A stretch of DNA of 38,467 bases from CAYGUK01 sp964352985 (GCA_964352985.1 CAYGUK010000032.1:1-38467); one strand, 5' to 3'. Shown: positions 1 through 8,685, counted from the stretch's first letter. Made by a program: numbers and translations. The notes: generated by a model not told the origin, from the sequence alone.

Positions 1-813
1 TTTTTTAAGTGGATAAACAATTGCTAAAGCATTTTTTGTTACTTCAAGTAAATTGTCTAATAAGGTATTAGTACTTTGAAATTTTTTGGCCTCAGTTTTT
101 CTAAGCATCGGGATAAGTTTATTTTTTAATTCTTTTTGTTTAAAATCAAAGTCATTAAAGCTAATCGTGCGCCAGTCTTTTTTATTCATCGCACCATAAA
201 CCATAAATGCTTGACGTAGTTGTCCGGGATTACAAAGCTCGTTTGTTAATAACTGATGGGTATCAAATAAGTCTCTGCTAAAAGCACGAGAAAAGAGCGC
301 GGCTAGTTTTCCGGCTGCAATTTCATTAATATCGAGCAATGGAAATTCTGTTGTGAAACCGGCAATTTCTATATTAGATTTAACAACTATTGACCAGATT
401 GGCAAGCGTAACATGTAATTGATATCGACTTCTAGATTACCAGTATTCCCTAATACACTCAGGTATTTTAAAATAATCTTGCCACCAGCATGGCTACTTG
501 GCCATCGAACTACTTGAAAGTTTTTTTGTAAGAAAATTTGTTTGAGGATTCTTTCAATTTGTGGTCTTTCTTGTAACATTGCCTCTCTTTCAATAGCGCC
601 GATATAATTTAAATCAATATCGACTGATAATCTAGGCACATTAAAATAAAATAAATTAAGTGCAGTACCACCTTTCAATACTAATCGATTTTTAAGAAAA
701 GGATGAGTGTTGATAGCTTTTAATAAGTCGATTAATAAAATGACTTTTTCTAATATTTCTTCGCGGAAATCAATTTTAGCGGCTTCATCACTGAGGAATG
801 ATTTATCAAACAT
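1..813 (-). CDS. abiEii: AbiEii/AbiGii-family nucleotidyltransferase toxin (partial at left edge)
   Basis: This is the toxin half of a type IV toxin-antitoxin system. The reading frame is open for 271 codons from the ATG at 813 and continues beyond the window, so the C-terminus is missing. It shows the family's nucleotidyltransferase signatures: KGGTALNLF at residues 47-55, VDIDLNY at 64-70, an acidic residue in the VDIN strand at 129-132, and the K-LAALFSRAFSRDLFD block at 169-184. Family knowledge says these proteins transfer nucleotides and arrest growth or cause phage abortive infection. Its start codon overlaps the antitoxin stop codon by one base (TAATG), so the two are translationally coupled. 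The family is usually close to 300 residues, so little is missing. Confidence 0.9.
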   Translation of the reverse strand, partial: MFDKSFLSDEAAKIDFREEILEKVILLIDLLKAINTHPFLKNRLVLKGGTALNLFYFNVPRLSVDIDLNYIGAIEREAMLQERPQIERILKQIFLQKNFQVVRWPSSHAGGKIILKYLSVLGNTGNLEVDINYMLRLPIWSIVVKSNIEIAGFTTEFPLLDINEIAAGKLAALFSRAFSRDLFDTHQLLTNELCNPGQLRQAFMVYGAMNKKDWRTISFNDFDFKQKELKNKLIPMLRKTEAKKFQSTNTLLDNLLEVTKNALAIVYPLKK

Positions 814-1613
814 TAGAATTCACCCTCATTATCTTTGAATAAATATTCTGGTATAACCAGTTTCCAACGAGCGATATATTTACCCGACTCACGTTTATTA
901 CGTACTAAATAGTGTTTGCTTTTGGGTAAATATTCGTAAAGCATTTTTAATTGTTTTTCGCTCACCCCCCAATTCGATTGATAACGTTCTAAAAAAAAAC
1001 CTAACTTTGAAATTAAAGTGCTATTTTCTAAAAGAAGGGCATAATTAATCACTTTTTCGATATCGATAACGCCGATGATATCTAACGAAGCAATAATATC
1101 TTCCCATCCTCCAGCAAAACTTGGTTTATCTAAAATATCAACTATGGTGCGTTCTAAACTGGTTATAATTAAACTAACACCTTGTCGAGTAAGTTTTTCT
1201 GTTTCTACTGTTTCTTTATGTTTTGACAATAAGTAGTTTGGAAAAGGACTATTTTGAAATTCATGTTGTCGAAAAGTAAATAATTTTTTATGAAACTTTG
1301 ACAAATAATAAAATTTTTCATAGACGGAATAGGCAACGCCATGTAATTGGAGCGCTGAGTGATAAGCGATAATAGCATCCTCAGTTAATTTTCCCGCGAT
1401 GAGATAGGGATCAATATTTGTAGTTTCAGGCGTTTGTGATTTTGCAACAACAGCATATAAGCCTCGTTGTATATTGATAATTTTTCCAGTCTTTAAATAA
1501 TAGCGCAACCTAGCATATTGAGTTTTACGATTTTTAGAGCCGTCAACGCTAGCAAAATCGTAAAATTCATTTAAAGTAAAAACTGCTTTTTGATGTAATA
1601 TACTCTGAGTCAT
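813..1613 (-). CDS. abiEi: AbiEi-type antitoxin, transcriptional autoregulator
   Basis: A 266-residue protein placed immediately upstream of the AbiEii toxin. Its first 60 residues look like the winged-helix domain of AbiEi antitoxins (NEFYDFA, then a RxxYYLKTGKIINIQRGLYAVV wing). The rest is the helical/beta region that neutralises the toxin in this family, with TSLERTIVDILD near residue 151 typical of the C-terminal domain. The start at 1613 is the first ATG after a TTGACA-type promoter and a perfect inverted repeat, fitting negative autoregulation as known for AbiEi. No strong ribosome binding site precedes the ATG. The toxin follows with a one-base overlap. Confidence 0.88.
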   Translation of the reverse strand: MTQSILHQKAVFTLNEFYDFASVDGSKNRKTQYARLRYYLKTGKIINIQRGLYAVVAKSQTPETTNIDPYLIAGKLTEDAIIAYHSALQLHGVAYSVYEKFYYLSKFHKKLFTFRQHEFQNSPFPNYLLSKHKETVETEKLTRQGVSLIITSLERTIVDILDKPSFAGGWEDIIASLDIIGVIDIEKVINYALLLENSTLISKLGFFLERYQSNWGVSEKQLKMLYEYLPKSKHYLVRNKRESGKYIARWKLVIPEYLFKDNEGEF

Positions 1614-1616
1614 GGA

Positions 1617-1676
1617 GTTGACACATTTATAGAGATAATAGTAATAAATTTACTATTATCTACCTGTTATGTCAAC
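1617..1676 (-). promoter_or_regulatory. Promoter and palindromic operator of the abiE operon
   Basis: The minus strand carries TTGACA (1675-1670) followed at 17 bases by TAAATT, a plausible -35/-10 pair for abiEi. Overlapping the -10 is a perfect 11-bp inverted repeat, GATAATAGTAA (1634-1644) and TTACTATTATC (1650-1660), with a 5-base spacer. An outer 7-bp repeat, GTTGACA (1617-1623) and TGTCAAC (1670-1676), is nearly concentric with it. AbiEi proteins are known to bind inverted repeats in their own promoter, so this is the likely operator. Confidence 0.7.
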
Positions 1677-1679
1677 CCG

Positions 1680-1962
1680 GTTAAGCCATATTGTTATCAT
1701 TTGGATAATTTATTGATGATTAAAATAAAATTATACTCTTTAAGTTCCGTCTTCTACACCCTGCGGGGGCATTTAAAACATCTGCAAACCCATGGTGAAT
1801 TAAATAAATATCATTATCATAGTTAAGTAACCCTGTTTAACCAACACTGCTCTTACACAATTTTATCGCAAAACTAATTTCTTGATCTAATTTTACTTAA
1901 CTAAATACGATAATTAGATTAGATCGCACGGCTTATATCACTCGCAAATTAATGCTGGTGCC
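1680..1962. other. Gene-free stretch, possible decayed sequence
   Basis: No intact gene is visible. A short plus-strand open stretch near 1750-1823 (reading ...LRGHLKHLQTHGELNKYH...) may be a relic of a coding region, but it is too short to assign. No promoter or terminator could be recognised with confidence. Confidence 0.3.
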
Positions 1963-2241
1963 TTAATCAGCAGAAGTGCATGAAGAAATATGGATTCGAC
2001 TTAGCGTATAGCCACATGAAAATGGTTGATTATCTAGTTTGCTGTTGCTACAAGTTGTATTACCTGTCGGTTGAGTATCTTGACTAAGATTAACTGCATC
2101 CCCTGCATTTTGTAAATCTTCACATTTTCCATCATAGTTTATGATAACAAAATTCTTTCCTTTTTGATCTGAGCACTTACAGTTACTAGCAAAAGTTGAT
2201 ATTGAAATTAAAGTTAATAATATGAATATAATAAATTTCAT
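1963..2241 (-). CDS. Six-cysteine secreted mini-protein (second of a tandem pair)
   Basis: A 92-residue protein with an N-terminal signal peptide (Lys then a run of Ile/Leu/Phe, cleavage likely after TFA or FAS) and a mature part of about 73 residues holding exactly six cysteines. The layout is NCxC - C - C - FxCxY - C, the same as in the gene just upstream, so the two are diverged duplicates. An in-frame TTG at 2247 exists, but the ATG at 2241 fits better because AGAGGA lies six bases before it. The stop of the upstream paralogue is only 9 bases from that TTG (15 from the ATG), so the two form an operon. The function is unknown; the cysteine pattern suggests three disulfides in an exported protein. 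Confidence 0.7.
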   Translation of the reverse strand: MKFIIFILLTLISISTFASNCKCSDQKGKNFVIINYDGKCEDLQNAGDAVNLSQDTQPTGNTTCSNSKLDNQPFSCGYTLSRIHISSCTSAD

Positions 2242-2256
2242 AAACAATCCTCTAAA

Positions 2257-2547
2257 CTATTGATTGAAAGTGCAAGTATACGGATGCACTTTTTCAAATT
2301 GATAATTACAAGGAAACTTTTTATTTCCGATTATACAGTTACCAGTACCTTGGATCTTTTCCGTAGTAATAATATTTTTATGACCTTTTCCACCAAACGA
2401 CACACAGGGTTCCTTAGTCGCAGTGTCAAATGAAATAATGTTTTTATTAGCATTTCCACGATCTTGATCGACACAGTTGCAGTTGAAAGCAGATGCAACG
2501 CTGACTTGAAATAGCATAATGATAAATATCATTAAATTAGTTTTCAT
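2257..2547 (-). CDS. Six-cysteine secreted mini-protein (first of a tandem pair)
   Basis: A 96-residue protein with a clear signal peptide (MKTNLMIFIIMLFQVSVASA) and six cysteines in the mature chain. It begins FNCNC, then one Cys near residue 48, GTGNC, FPCNY and a terminal YTC. This matches the neighbour at 1963-2241 almost position for position, including an aromatic-x-Cys-x-Tyr and a His before the last Cys. The ATG is preceded by GAGGTAGAAA, a good ribosome binding site. The family is not recognised. Small disulfide-rich secreted proteins in intracellular bacteria can act on the host or on the periplasm; which applies here is not visible. Confidence 0.7.
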   Translation of the reverse strand: MKTNLMIFIIMLFQVSVASAFNCNCVDQDRGNANKNIISFDTATKEPCVSFGGKGHKNIITTEKIQGTGNCIIGNKKFPCNYQFEKVHPYTCTFNQ

Positions 2548-2785
2548 TTTCTACCTCAGACAATTTTCTATTTAACCAGAACACTTTAAGATGAAAAATA
2601 TGTAGCTCTCTGTAATTATTATAGCCTAGCAATTTAGGAAATTGTTAAACAAGTTAGTTAAATATAAAATTCATAGAAAAATCAATCAGATTTCATAGAT
2701 AAATTAAAAAGTCTAATCTCCAATTTACTAGTGGTTCTATCCAACTATTTATTATATATATCTGCTAAAACTGAGTATTGCACCA

Positions 2786-3310
2786 CTATAGCTCCATCTC
2801 ATTGCTAAGCATTGAAAATGGATCTAATGAATTTTCTTTAATTCCAATTGCGGTTTCGCCATTTTTTTTCAAATAATTTACAATTACGTTCGCCGGATAA
2901 ACTCCAACCACAGCATAAATCAGCCTAACAATATAATCAGAAAAAACCACATGTAACATTTCTGTATTTGGCAATTTACCTTTATATAGCAAAATAACAT
3001 TTATAATTATCATTACTGCTTCGCCCAAAGCAGAAGAAGCAATACTTCTTAACAAAAAATATCGTCCTTTTAATAAAAAGCGCCATTTATTGATTAAATA
3101 AATATTTATCAAACTGCCTATTAATACTGCAAAAATAACAGATAAATTAGCTTTTAATAATCCGCCTAAAACATAATGATAAGCATTTTGATAATGCCAG
3201 AAATTAGGTGAAGGTAATTTAATCAAAAAATAAATTAACGCCGCGAATAATAAATTAAAAAAAAAATGACGACGAAAGTTATTATAAAATACTTCAATAT
3301 ATTCAAACAC
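2786..3310 (-). CDS. Membrane protein resembling VUT/YhhQ queuosine-precursor transporters, possibly N-truncated
   Basis: A 174-residue, very hydrophobic protein with about four membrane segments (residues about 17-32, 55-75, 86-106, 125-147). The stretch INKWRFLLKGRYFLLRSIAS followed by a polar position inside a helix resembles the central part of the VUT family (YhhQ, COG1738), which imports queuosine precursors. Those proteins normally have about 220 residues and six helices; this one lacks the first helices. The start is a GTG at 3310 with no convincing ribosome binding site. Upstream, another frame runs open from an ATG near 3400 and meets this frame around a poly-T run, so an N-terminal frameshift is possible. 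The family call is tentative. Confidence 0.5.
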   Translation of the reverse strand: MFEYIEVFYNNFRRHFFFNLLFAALIYFLIKLPSPNFWHYQNAYHYVLGGLLKANLSVIFAVLIGSLINIYLINKWRFLLKGRYFLLRSIASSALGEAVMIIINVILLYKGKLPNTEMLHVVFSDYIVRLIYAVVGVYPANVIVNYLKKNGETAIGIKENSLDPFSMLSNEMEL

Positions 3311-3475
3311 AACTGTTCTTTCATGCTGACTTGTGAAAAATTAGCATTAAAATATAGTTTTTCTTCAATGAGGTAAAAAATTTTCGCCCACATTATTATC
3401 CTAGCAATTGTCTTTGCGTCTTATGTTAGCGACTTTATTTATATGTGGTTATTATCTGGCTTATAGTGAATAATA

Positions 3476-3601
3476 TCAAAGATCATTTCCTTCACGCATT
3501 TTGGTTTGCTTACAGATTTCTTCAGTCAAGCCAAAGACGATAAGCTGACTGATTTTTTTATCATGCAAGATAGAGTGTGAGTCAGTTGCATAGAATACGC
3601 T
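3476..3601 (-). pseudogene. Short orphan coding fragment
   Basis: A 41-codon stretch with no start codon, bounded by stops, reads like real protein (for example LIVFGLTEEICKQTKMREGN). It may be the C-terminal relic of a lost gene. The family is not recognised. The rest of the 3311-3686 gap shows nothing that can be supported. Confidence 0.3.
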
Positions 3602-3686
3602 TTATTATGTTTTAAACTAAAACTTTAATAAACAACAGGCAATTCCGCATTACAGTGAAAATCAATTCTAAGTCTATTGTGATACA

Positions 3687-5201
3687 CTATTTTTTAACGA
3701 AAACACGCATTTCTGTTCCGGTAGCGCCATCCTGTTTTTGTTGTTGCTCAAGCATCACCCTACGTTTAGTACACTTGAGAAAAAGATCACTAGCCGTTTT
3801 TGTGACTGTTTGAGTTTCTGTGCCAACTTTAATCTTGTGTCTCGATCTTCCTTCAGGTTGCTTCATGCAATCAGACTTTAAAACAAAATCCTGAATTGAT
3901 ATCACCTCATGAGTACTCGATGAAGAAGCAATGCGCTGTAGAAGAATTGCATTGACAGGTTTTCTAAATGCGACTCTTTTATCCTCATAATCCATTCCTA
4001 AAATTGCAGCTTCAAGTTTATTAAGATTAATTAATAATTCATCTAATGGTAGTTGAGAAAATGCGTTAAGTAACCTTGGTAACGTTTCCCCTAATGGTTG
4101 GGTGTAATCTTTTAATAATGAGAAAGGACCATTAATCATCACTCTAAAGCTATTAATAAGCACTTCATCTATATTTAAATCAGATCTTACTCTTGTTGTT
4201 AAATTTGAAATCAAACATGAAAAAAAGGTATTAAAACAAGCTTGGATATTGCCTTTATCAGAATTTTTTAGAGACTTAATATTGGAATGAACTGTATTTA
4301 AAAATTCGATTCCTCGTTCAACACCATCTGAGTTAATGACCTTGATTATTGCTGATGCAACATGAGGCATATCCCCGGGCAATCCAATACCTCGAGACAT
4401 ATACAAACTGATCATATCAATTTCAGGATGACGTCTTTTAGCAAGAACGCCCAAGGCCGTTAAACCAACAAAGAGTTCAGTCCAGTTATTTTTCATTTTA
4501 TCCAGCTTAATAAAATGTTGAGTAAGATTTGCTTCGACAGTAAATTGTAAAAGACCGATTAAGTATCTTTTCTGTGAATCACTTAAAATTTTATTAAAAC
4601 TAATCGATGATAAATATTCGAGAGTGGTCACATCATCGGATGAAAGATGAGCTTGTGTTTGAGTAAGTGCTCGTTGAATATAGGGTTGATTAGTAATCGC
4701 TTGAACCACATGTGGATGTGGTATTTGATATATAACCATAGCCAAACTGTAAAGATTCTCTTTAAACCATTGCAGGGGATCCGGGTTAGCATTAAATAAA
4801 ATTTGATGCAAGCCAGATGAAAATTCTGGTAAGGCGAAAATGAGTGTCGCTAAACTTATCCGGCGCTTCGTCGATGAATTGACGCTATCTTTAAAATCTA
4901 TAAAAAACGTTGCATTAAACAAAAAGAAACTTTTCACGCTACTTATATCTGTTAAATATTCAGATGGTATTTCACAACCAAAATCAATCTCAGATAAATT
5001 AATATCACTGGGTAGCCTATCTAATAAATTCAAAAACTCTTGGCCTTTATTGACACATATTGCATGTTGCTGAATAAACGTTTGGCGCAATTGTTCTCTA
5101 TCCTCAACCTTGTCTCTCGGAGTGAACGTTAAGTCATATAAGGCATTTAAATGTGAAGAAAATCTAGAATACATAGCGACAAAAACATTTCTTTTAGGCA
5201 T
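3687..5201 (-). CDS. Hypothetical protein, 504 residues
   Basis: A large soluble-looking protein with no signal peptide or membrane segment. The sequence is mostly amphipathic helix with many Leu/Ile/Phe and Asn, and ends in a basic tail (residues about 455-504, with TKRRVML and a Gln-rich EQQQKQDG). No domain is recognised. The start at 5201 is the first ATG, preceded by AAGGATTATATTAAT, a plausible if distant ribosome binding site. It stands alone, more than 300 bases from both neighbours. In a Legionellales-like genome, a lone helical protein of this size with no family could be a secreted effector, but nothing in the sequence proves that. Confidence 0.6.
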   Translation of the reverse strand: MPKRNVFVAMYSRFSSHLNALYDLTFTPRDKVEDREQLRQTFIQQHAICVNKGQEFLNLLDRLPSDINLSEIDFGCEIPSEYLTDISSVKSFFLFNATFFIDFKDSVNSSTKRRISLATLIFALPEFSSGLHQILFNANPDPLQWFKENLYSLAMVIYQIPHPHVVQAITNQPYIQRALTQTQAHLSSDDVTTLEYLSSISFNKILSDSQKRYLIGLLQFTVEANLTQHFIKLDKMKNNWTELFVGLTALGVLAKRRHPEIDMISLYMSRGIGLPGDMPHVASAIIKVINSDGVERGIEFLNTVHSNIKSLKNSDKGNIQACFNTFFSCLISNLTTRVRSDLNIDEVLINSFRVMINGPFSLLKDYTQPLGETLPRLLNAFSQLPLDELLINLNKLEAAILGMDYEDKRVAFRKPVNAILLQRIASSSSTHEVISIQDFVLKSDCMKQPEGRSRHKIKVGTETQTVTKTASDLFLKCTKRRVMLEQQQKQDGATGTEMRVFVKK

Positions 5202-5532
5202 ATTAATATAATCCTTGTTGTTATTTTTTTATTACACCTTAACGCATTATAATTAAGTTAATTAACCTAACACAGAAAACACATCGCGTTTAAACTTTTT
5301 TTCTAAAAGTAAAACGTATGATTGTTTTCAAAAAAGCAATAGGTGACACTATAAATTTTGTAACAGTTTTTATTATTTAAAATTGTATTCTCCACTGTCA
5401 TTTTATTTTATTCTTAACGATATTGAATTCAGATAAAAGTCCATAAATATAGCCAAAAGATAATCATCCTTGTAATATTGAAAAGAAACAGTGTGATTTT
5501 GACATTCAATTTGCTAAATAATTTAATTCATT
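5202..5532. other. Gene-free AT-rich intergenic stretch
   Basis: No gene was found. It contains a 10-bp palindrome GTTAATTAAC (about 5258-5267) and, at 5340-5353, TAGGTGACACTATA, which matches the core of the phage SP6 promoter. The match may be chance. Confidence 0.4.
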
Positions 5533-6954
5533 CTATTTAAAAAAAGCATGTACATCTTGATTAAATTTATCCCTAATCTCAGCATTAATAGAAAACATAT
5601 GCCCACCTAAAAAATAATACAATTTAATTCTTTTCGTTAAACTCATTGGAAACATTTGATAGATTGCCGTTTCAGTCACTTTATAAGGAATATCCGTATC
5701 ATAGTAACCAACGGCTACTAATAATTTTAATTTTTTATTAATTACCATATTATCACGTAAAATTGAAACAACTTGTTTGTTGGAACTATGCCAAACTTTG
5801 CTGGGATCAAAATAGTTAATATAATAGTTCGGGCCGTCGACTTTTAAACTATGATTAATATAATGCATAGCAGGTTTATACAAAGAAGTTAAACTATTTA
5901 TCACACTTGGCATCGATAAAATATATAAACCATAATGATGAAGTAACGGATAATTATTCATTTTACCATTTGTGTAATCCACTATTTTATTTTTACTCGC
6001 TAATAATTTTTTTCTGAATATACTCAAAGGTATTCGAAAATTATTATTACGAATCGTTTTTAACGACAACCCAGTATAACTGTGAAGCGTGGATACTAAA
6101 TTTTGCTGTTCTTCTTTAGTTAATTGCGTGCCTTTTAATAACAAACTAGGATATTTTGTCATTGCCCAATTGATACCTTCGTTAATCGTTTGTTGTTGAT
6201 TTTTTTCAAAGGCGGGAGATAATTTATTATAATGTAAAGCCACATAAATATACGTGGGTAATGCCATCACATAAGATAATACATCATCATATTTACCAAA
6301 AGAATAGCTAGGCCATAATAAAGGTGATTGTAAAATAAGTCCTTTAATTTTTACAAAGTTTTTCATTAACTTATTTGCCACTAACGTAACACGATAACCA
6401 CCGTAACTAATTCCAGCAAGATAAATACCTGAATAATGAAATTTAATCGTGTTCAAATAATTTTTAATAAATGAAGTAAAACTATTTGCATCACCGTTCG
6501 GAGTAAAAAGTGTCTTAGCAAAAACTTTATGCGTTGGCCTACCCCACCCCGAACCAACCATATCAATGTAGACCAAGTCAGTAAAACGTAACCAAGTACT
6601 CGAATTTGTCTCCATCTTACCCGTTTTTAAATTAACTATTTTGGGTCCAGAAACTAAAAAATTACAAGGTAATGAAGAATTACCGGGACCGCCTGCCCAC
6701 ACAAACGTGATTGGACGAGTATGTTTATCTTTTTTTACGTGGTAAGCAAAATAAGACATAGTCGCGATTAATTTTTTATCCTGATTATAAATAGGCATCA
6801 ATCCGACCGTTGTTTGATATTCGATGGGTTTATCATTAATTAGGATTTCATGTTCTGTCACAACGTGTAAAAAATTAGGCGATGCATTTAACACATTAGA
6901 AAAACTCAGCAATAAAACAAACAATATTAAATGAGAATAAAAATGTTTTTTCAC
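5533..6954 (-). CDS. Secreted S10 (serine carboxypeptidase-like) peptidase
   Basis: An exported alpha/beta-hydrolase peptidase of 473 residues. It has an N-terminal signal peptide (MKKHFYSHLILFVLLLSFSN). The oxyanion-hole motif WAGGPGNSS lies at about 86-94, and the nucleophile elbow GISYGGY holds Ser at about 183. A candidate acid lies in VGYYDTDIPY near residue 430, and the catalytic His in GGHMF near the C-terminus. This order and the GGPGxSS motif are typical of family S10. The GTG at 6954 is preferred over the upstream TTG at 6984 because AAAGGA sits six bases before it and the protein then begins with a standard signal peptide. It probably acts in the periplasm or outside the cell on peptides. 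It is monocistronic. Confidence 0.85.
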   Translation of the reverse strand: MKKHFYSHLILFVLLLSFSNVLNASPNFLHVVTEHEILINDKPIEYQTTVGLMPIYNQDKKLIATMSYFAYHVKKDKHTRPITFVWAGGPGNSSLPCNFLVSGPKIVNLKTGKMETNSSTWLRFTDLVYIDMVGSGWGRPTHKVFAKTLFTPNGDANSFTSFIKNYLNTIKFHYSGIYLAGISYGGYRVTLVANKLMKNFVKIKGLILQSPLLWPSYSFGKYDDVLSYVMALPTYIYVALHYNKLSPAFEKNQQQTINEGINWAMTKYPSLLLKGTQLTKEEQQNLVSTLHSYTGLSLKTIRNNNFRIPLSIFRKKLLASKNKIVDYTNGKMNNYPLLHHYGLYILSMPSVINSLTSLYKPAMHYINHSLKVDGPNYYINYFDPSKVWHSSNKQVVSILRDNMVINKKLKLLVAVGYYDTDIPYKVTETAIYQMFPMSLTKRIKLYYFLGGHMFSINAEIRDKFNQDVHAFFK

Positions 6955-7186
6955 AAAAAATCCTTTTAATGATATCCTATACAAGGTAACTCATCATAAA
7001 TCACAGTAAAGGATATTGATTTAACTAGTTATCTATTCAACATCAATAAGCCTGTGGTAGTCAATAGGTGCACCCCATATTTAAGATTACTTAAAAATTG
7101 AACTTCTACTTAACTGAGACAGTTCTTTAACAAATTGATCGCTTACGTTATACCCTAGTATAAAAGACGATAAGATACTTTTAGTA

Positions 7187-7876
7187 TTATAATTTTTTTA
7201 ACGGTCCATCTTCACTCGATTTTTTTAAAACGACATCATCAGAATCTTTCTCTTTAACTTTAATAATCCCAAGCTTAAGCAAATGTGCAACTTGGGATTG
7301 TGGTCCTGAAATGATTGATTCTCGCTTTGAGCGTTTTAATAATTTTTTTGTTTGAAAGGCGAGAATATCTGCAATTGTACTCGCGATTTCATAACCTCGC
7401 ATATAGGTAAGATGCTCAGATTGGGGAAATATTTTGAACGTTTCTTCTCTTATGGGTTCAGCAACGAATTTTAAATCATACCCATAACGTTTCCCAAGAG
7501 CCTTTAATAAATTGAAAGTGACAATTTTTAAATTCCCTAAACCACGAAAATCTTTTCCTATGGCAATAGCATATAAATAGCATTGAGGACTAGCTCTATG
7601 CAAATCGACATCTAAAGAAATATAACAATATAAATCCTTAATTTTTTCAGTGAAAAATAAATTAAGTGATTTCATTTGGAGAATACTGTTCTTTTTACCT
7701 AAAATGCAAATTGGTTTTGATTTATCTTTGCCGCTATCAATAATAGCAAAAATGACAGGATTGTCGTCAATTGGAGTTAACTGTGCTTTTATGCTATCTA
7801 AAGACTCGCCTTGAATTGTCAAAACGTCTTTAGGATAAAACGAGGTGCCACAAAATAAATCATCACATGTGAACAA
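7187..7876 (-). CDS. Hypothetical protein with a GNAT-like segment
   Basis: A 229-residue soluble protein. Residues about 100-140 (YLYAIAIGKDFRGLGNLKIV followed by TFNLLKALGKRYGY) look like the strand-turn-helix that binds acetyl-CoA in GNAT acetyltransferases, although the canonical R/Q-x-x-G-x-G/A is only approximated (DFRGLGN). The C-terminus is lysine-rich. The start is a TTG at 7876, eight bases after GAAGG; no in-frame ATG is available, because the frame opens only 12 codons further upstream. The neighbours give no clue to its role. It could be an acetyltransferase of unknown substrate or an unrelated protein. Confidence 0.5.
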   Translation of the reverse strand: MFTCDDLFCGTSFYPKDVLTIQGESLDSIKAQLTPIDDNPVIFAIIDSGKDKSKPICILGKKNSILQMKSLNLFFTEKIKDLYCYISLDVDLHRASPQCYLYAIAIGKDFRGLGNLKIVTFNLLKALGKRYGYDLKFVAEPIREETFKIFPQSEHLTYMRGYEIASTIADILAFQTKKLLKRSKRESIISGPQSQVAHLLKLGIIKVKEKDSDDVVLKKSSEDGPLKKL

Positions 7877-8087
7877 CTTAATAACCTTCGTGATGGCTTT
7901 AATATCTTTTAATTATAGTCTAAACATCATGATTCATATTTTATGTTATTTATCAGTTTGTTATTTTATTCATTAAACAATTAATGGCAAAATCTCAGAT
8001 GATGTCCACCATCCTCATGTTGCAGCTGGTTTCTTTCACATAAACGCGTGAATTGATTTTGAAGCATAAAAAGCGTTATGTGCCCAT

Positions 8088-8278
8088 ATGAGTATTTTGC
8101 GAACTGCTATTGCCAATGGCCTTGAGCCTTATCAGTATCTAAAAACATTATTTGATGAAATTTCAAAGTGCAAAACAGTTGCTGATTTTGAAACGCTTTT
8201 GCCCTGGAATATCCAATTGAATGATAAGTTAAGTGTGCAATTTAACTGATATTGCTCAGTAAAAACTTAATCGCTTAC
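8088..8278 (+). mobile_element. IS66-family transposase remnant (3' end and right terminus)
   Basis: Codons 8088-8249 encode the last 53 residues of an IS66 TnpC transposase (TAIANGLEPYQYLKTLFDEI, then a TVADFETLLPWN ending), a stretch highly characteristic of this family. Downstream, the sequence ends at 8278 in CGCTTAC; read inward this is GTAAGCG, the typical terminus of IS66 elements. The rest of the element is missing upstream, so it is a dead fragment. It marks the 7877-8529 gap as a former insertion site. Confidence 0.75.
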
Positions 8279-8529
8279 AATCAAGTGGATAAAGTGCTTT
8301 GCTTGATAACTAGACTAATCACTGTTCTTTTTATGAGAATTACATTTTTACTGAAATTTTACGATTAAATAATTGTTGGTCAGTTAAGTGATAATAATTC
8401 ATGAATTTCCATTATTACTACGAATTCACTATCTTTATTACAAGCAAAGGCGCATGATAATCAAATGAGCTCATCAGTCTAATGTAATCCTTACCTAGAC
8501 TAAACTTACTTAACATATAGAGAAATGAT

Positions 8530-8685
8530 ATGAATACTCAAAAATATGAAGATACTGCAAAGAAAACCCACAATGAAAAAGAGGCATTAAAGAAAGATGA
8601 AAATAAGAGTGGAACTGCCCAAAATGTAGAAAAGATTCCTACGTCCACACCTACAAAGCCTCTTAAAGACACACCACACAAATAA
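8530..8685 (+). CDS. Small lysine-rich hydrophilic protein, 51 residues
   Basis: This is an ATG-started frame of 51 codons. The product is almost entirely charged or polar (about 13 Lys, several Glu/Asp), begins MNTQKYEDTAKKTHNEKEAL and ends in a Thr/Pro/Lys-rich tail. Such a composition predicts an unstructured protein. A purine stretch AGAGAAA lies just before the start. A hairpin at 8718-8750 follows. The family is not recognised. A second small Lys-rich gene lies 160 bases downstream on the same strand, so the two may belong together. Confidence 0.45.
   Translation: MNTQKYEDTAKKTHNEKEALKKDENKSGTAQNVEKIPTSTPTKPLKDTPHK

Noticed and set aside
4840..5073. Plus-strand ORF of 77 codons
   Set aside because: It lies wholly inside the 504-residue gene on the other strand and has no ribosome binding site or family.
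5221..5290. PmrA-type regulatory repeat upstream of the 504-residue gene
   Set aside because: The TTAA elements are spaced 14 bases apart, not the 11 expected.
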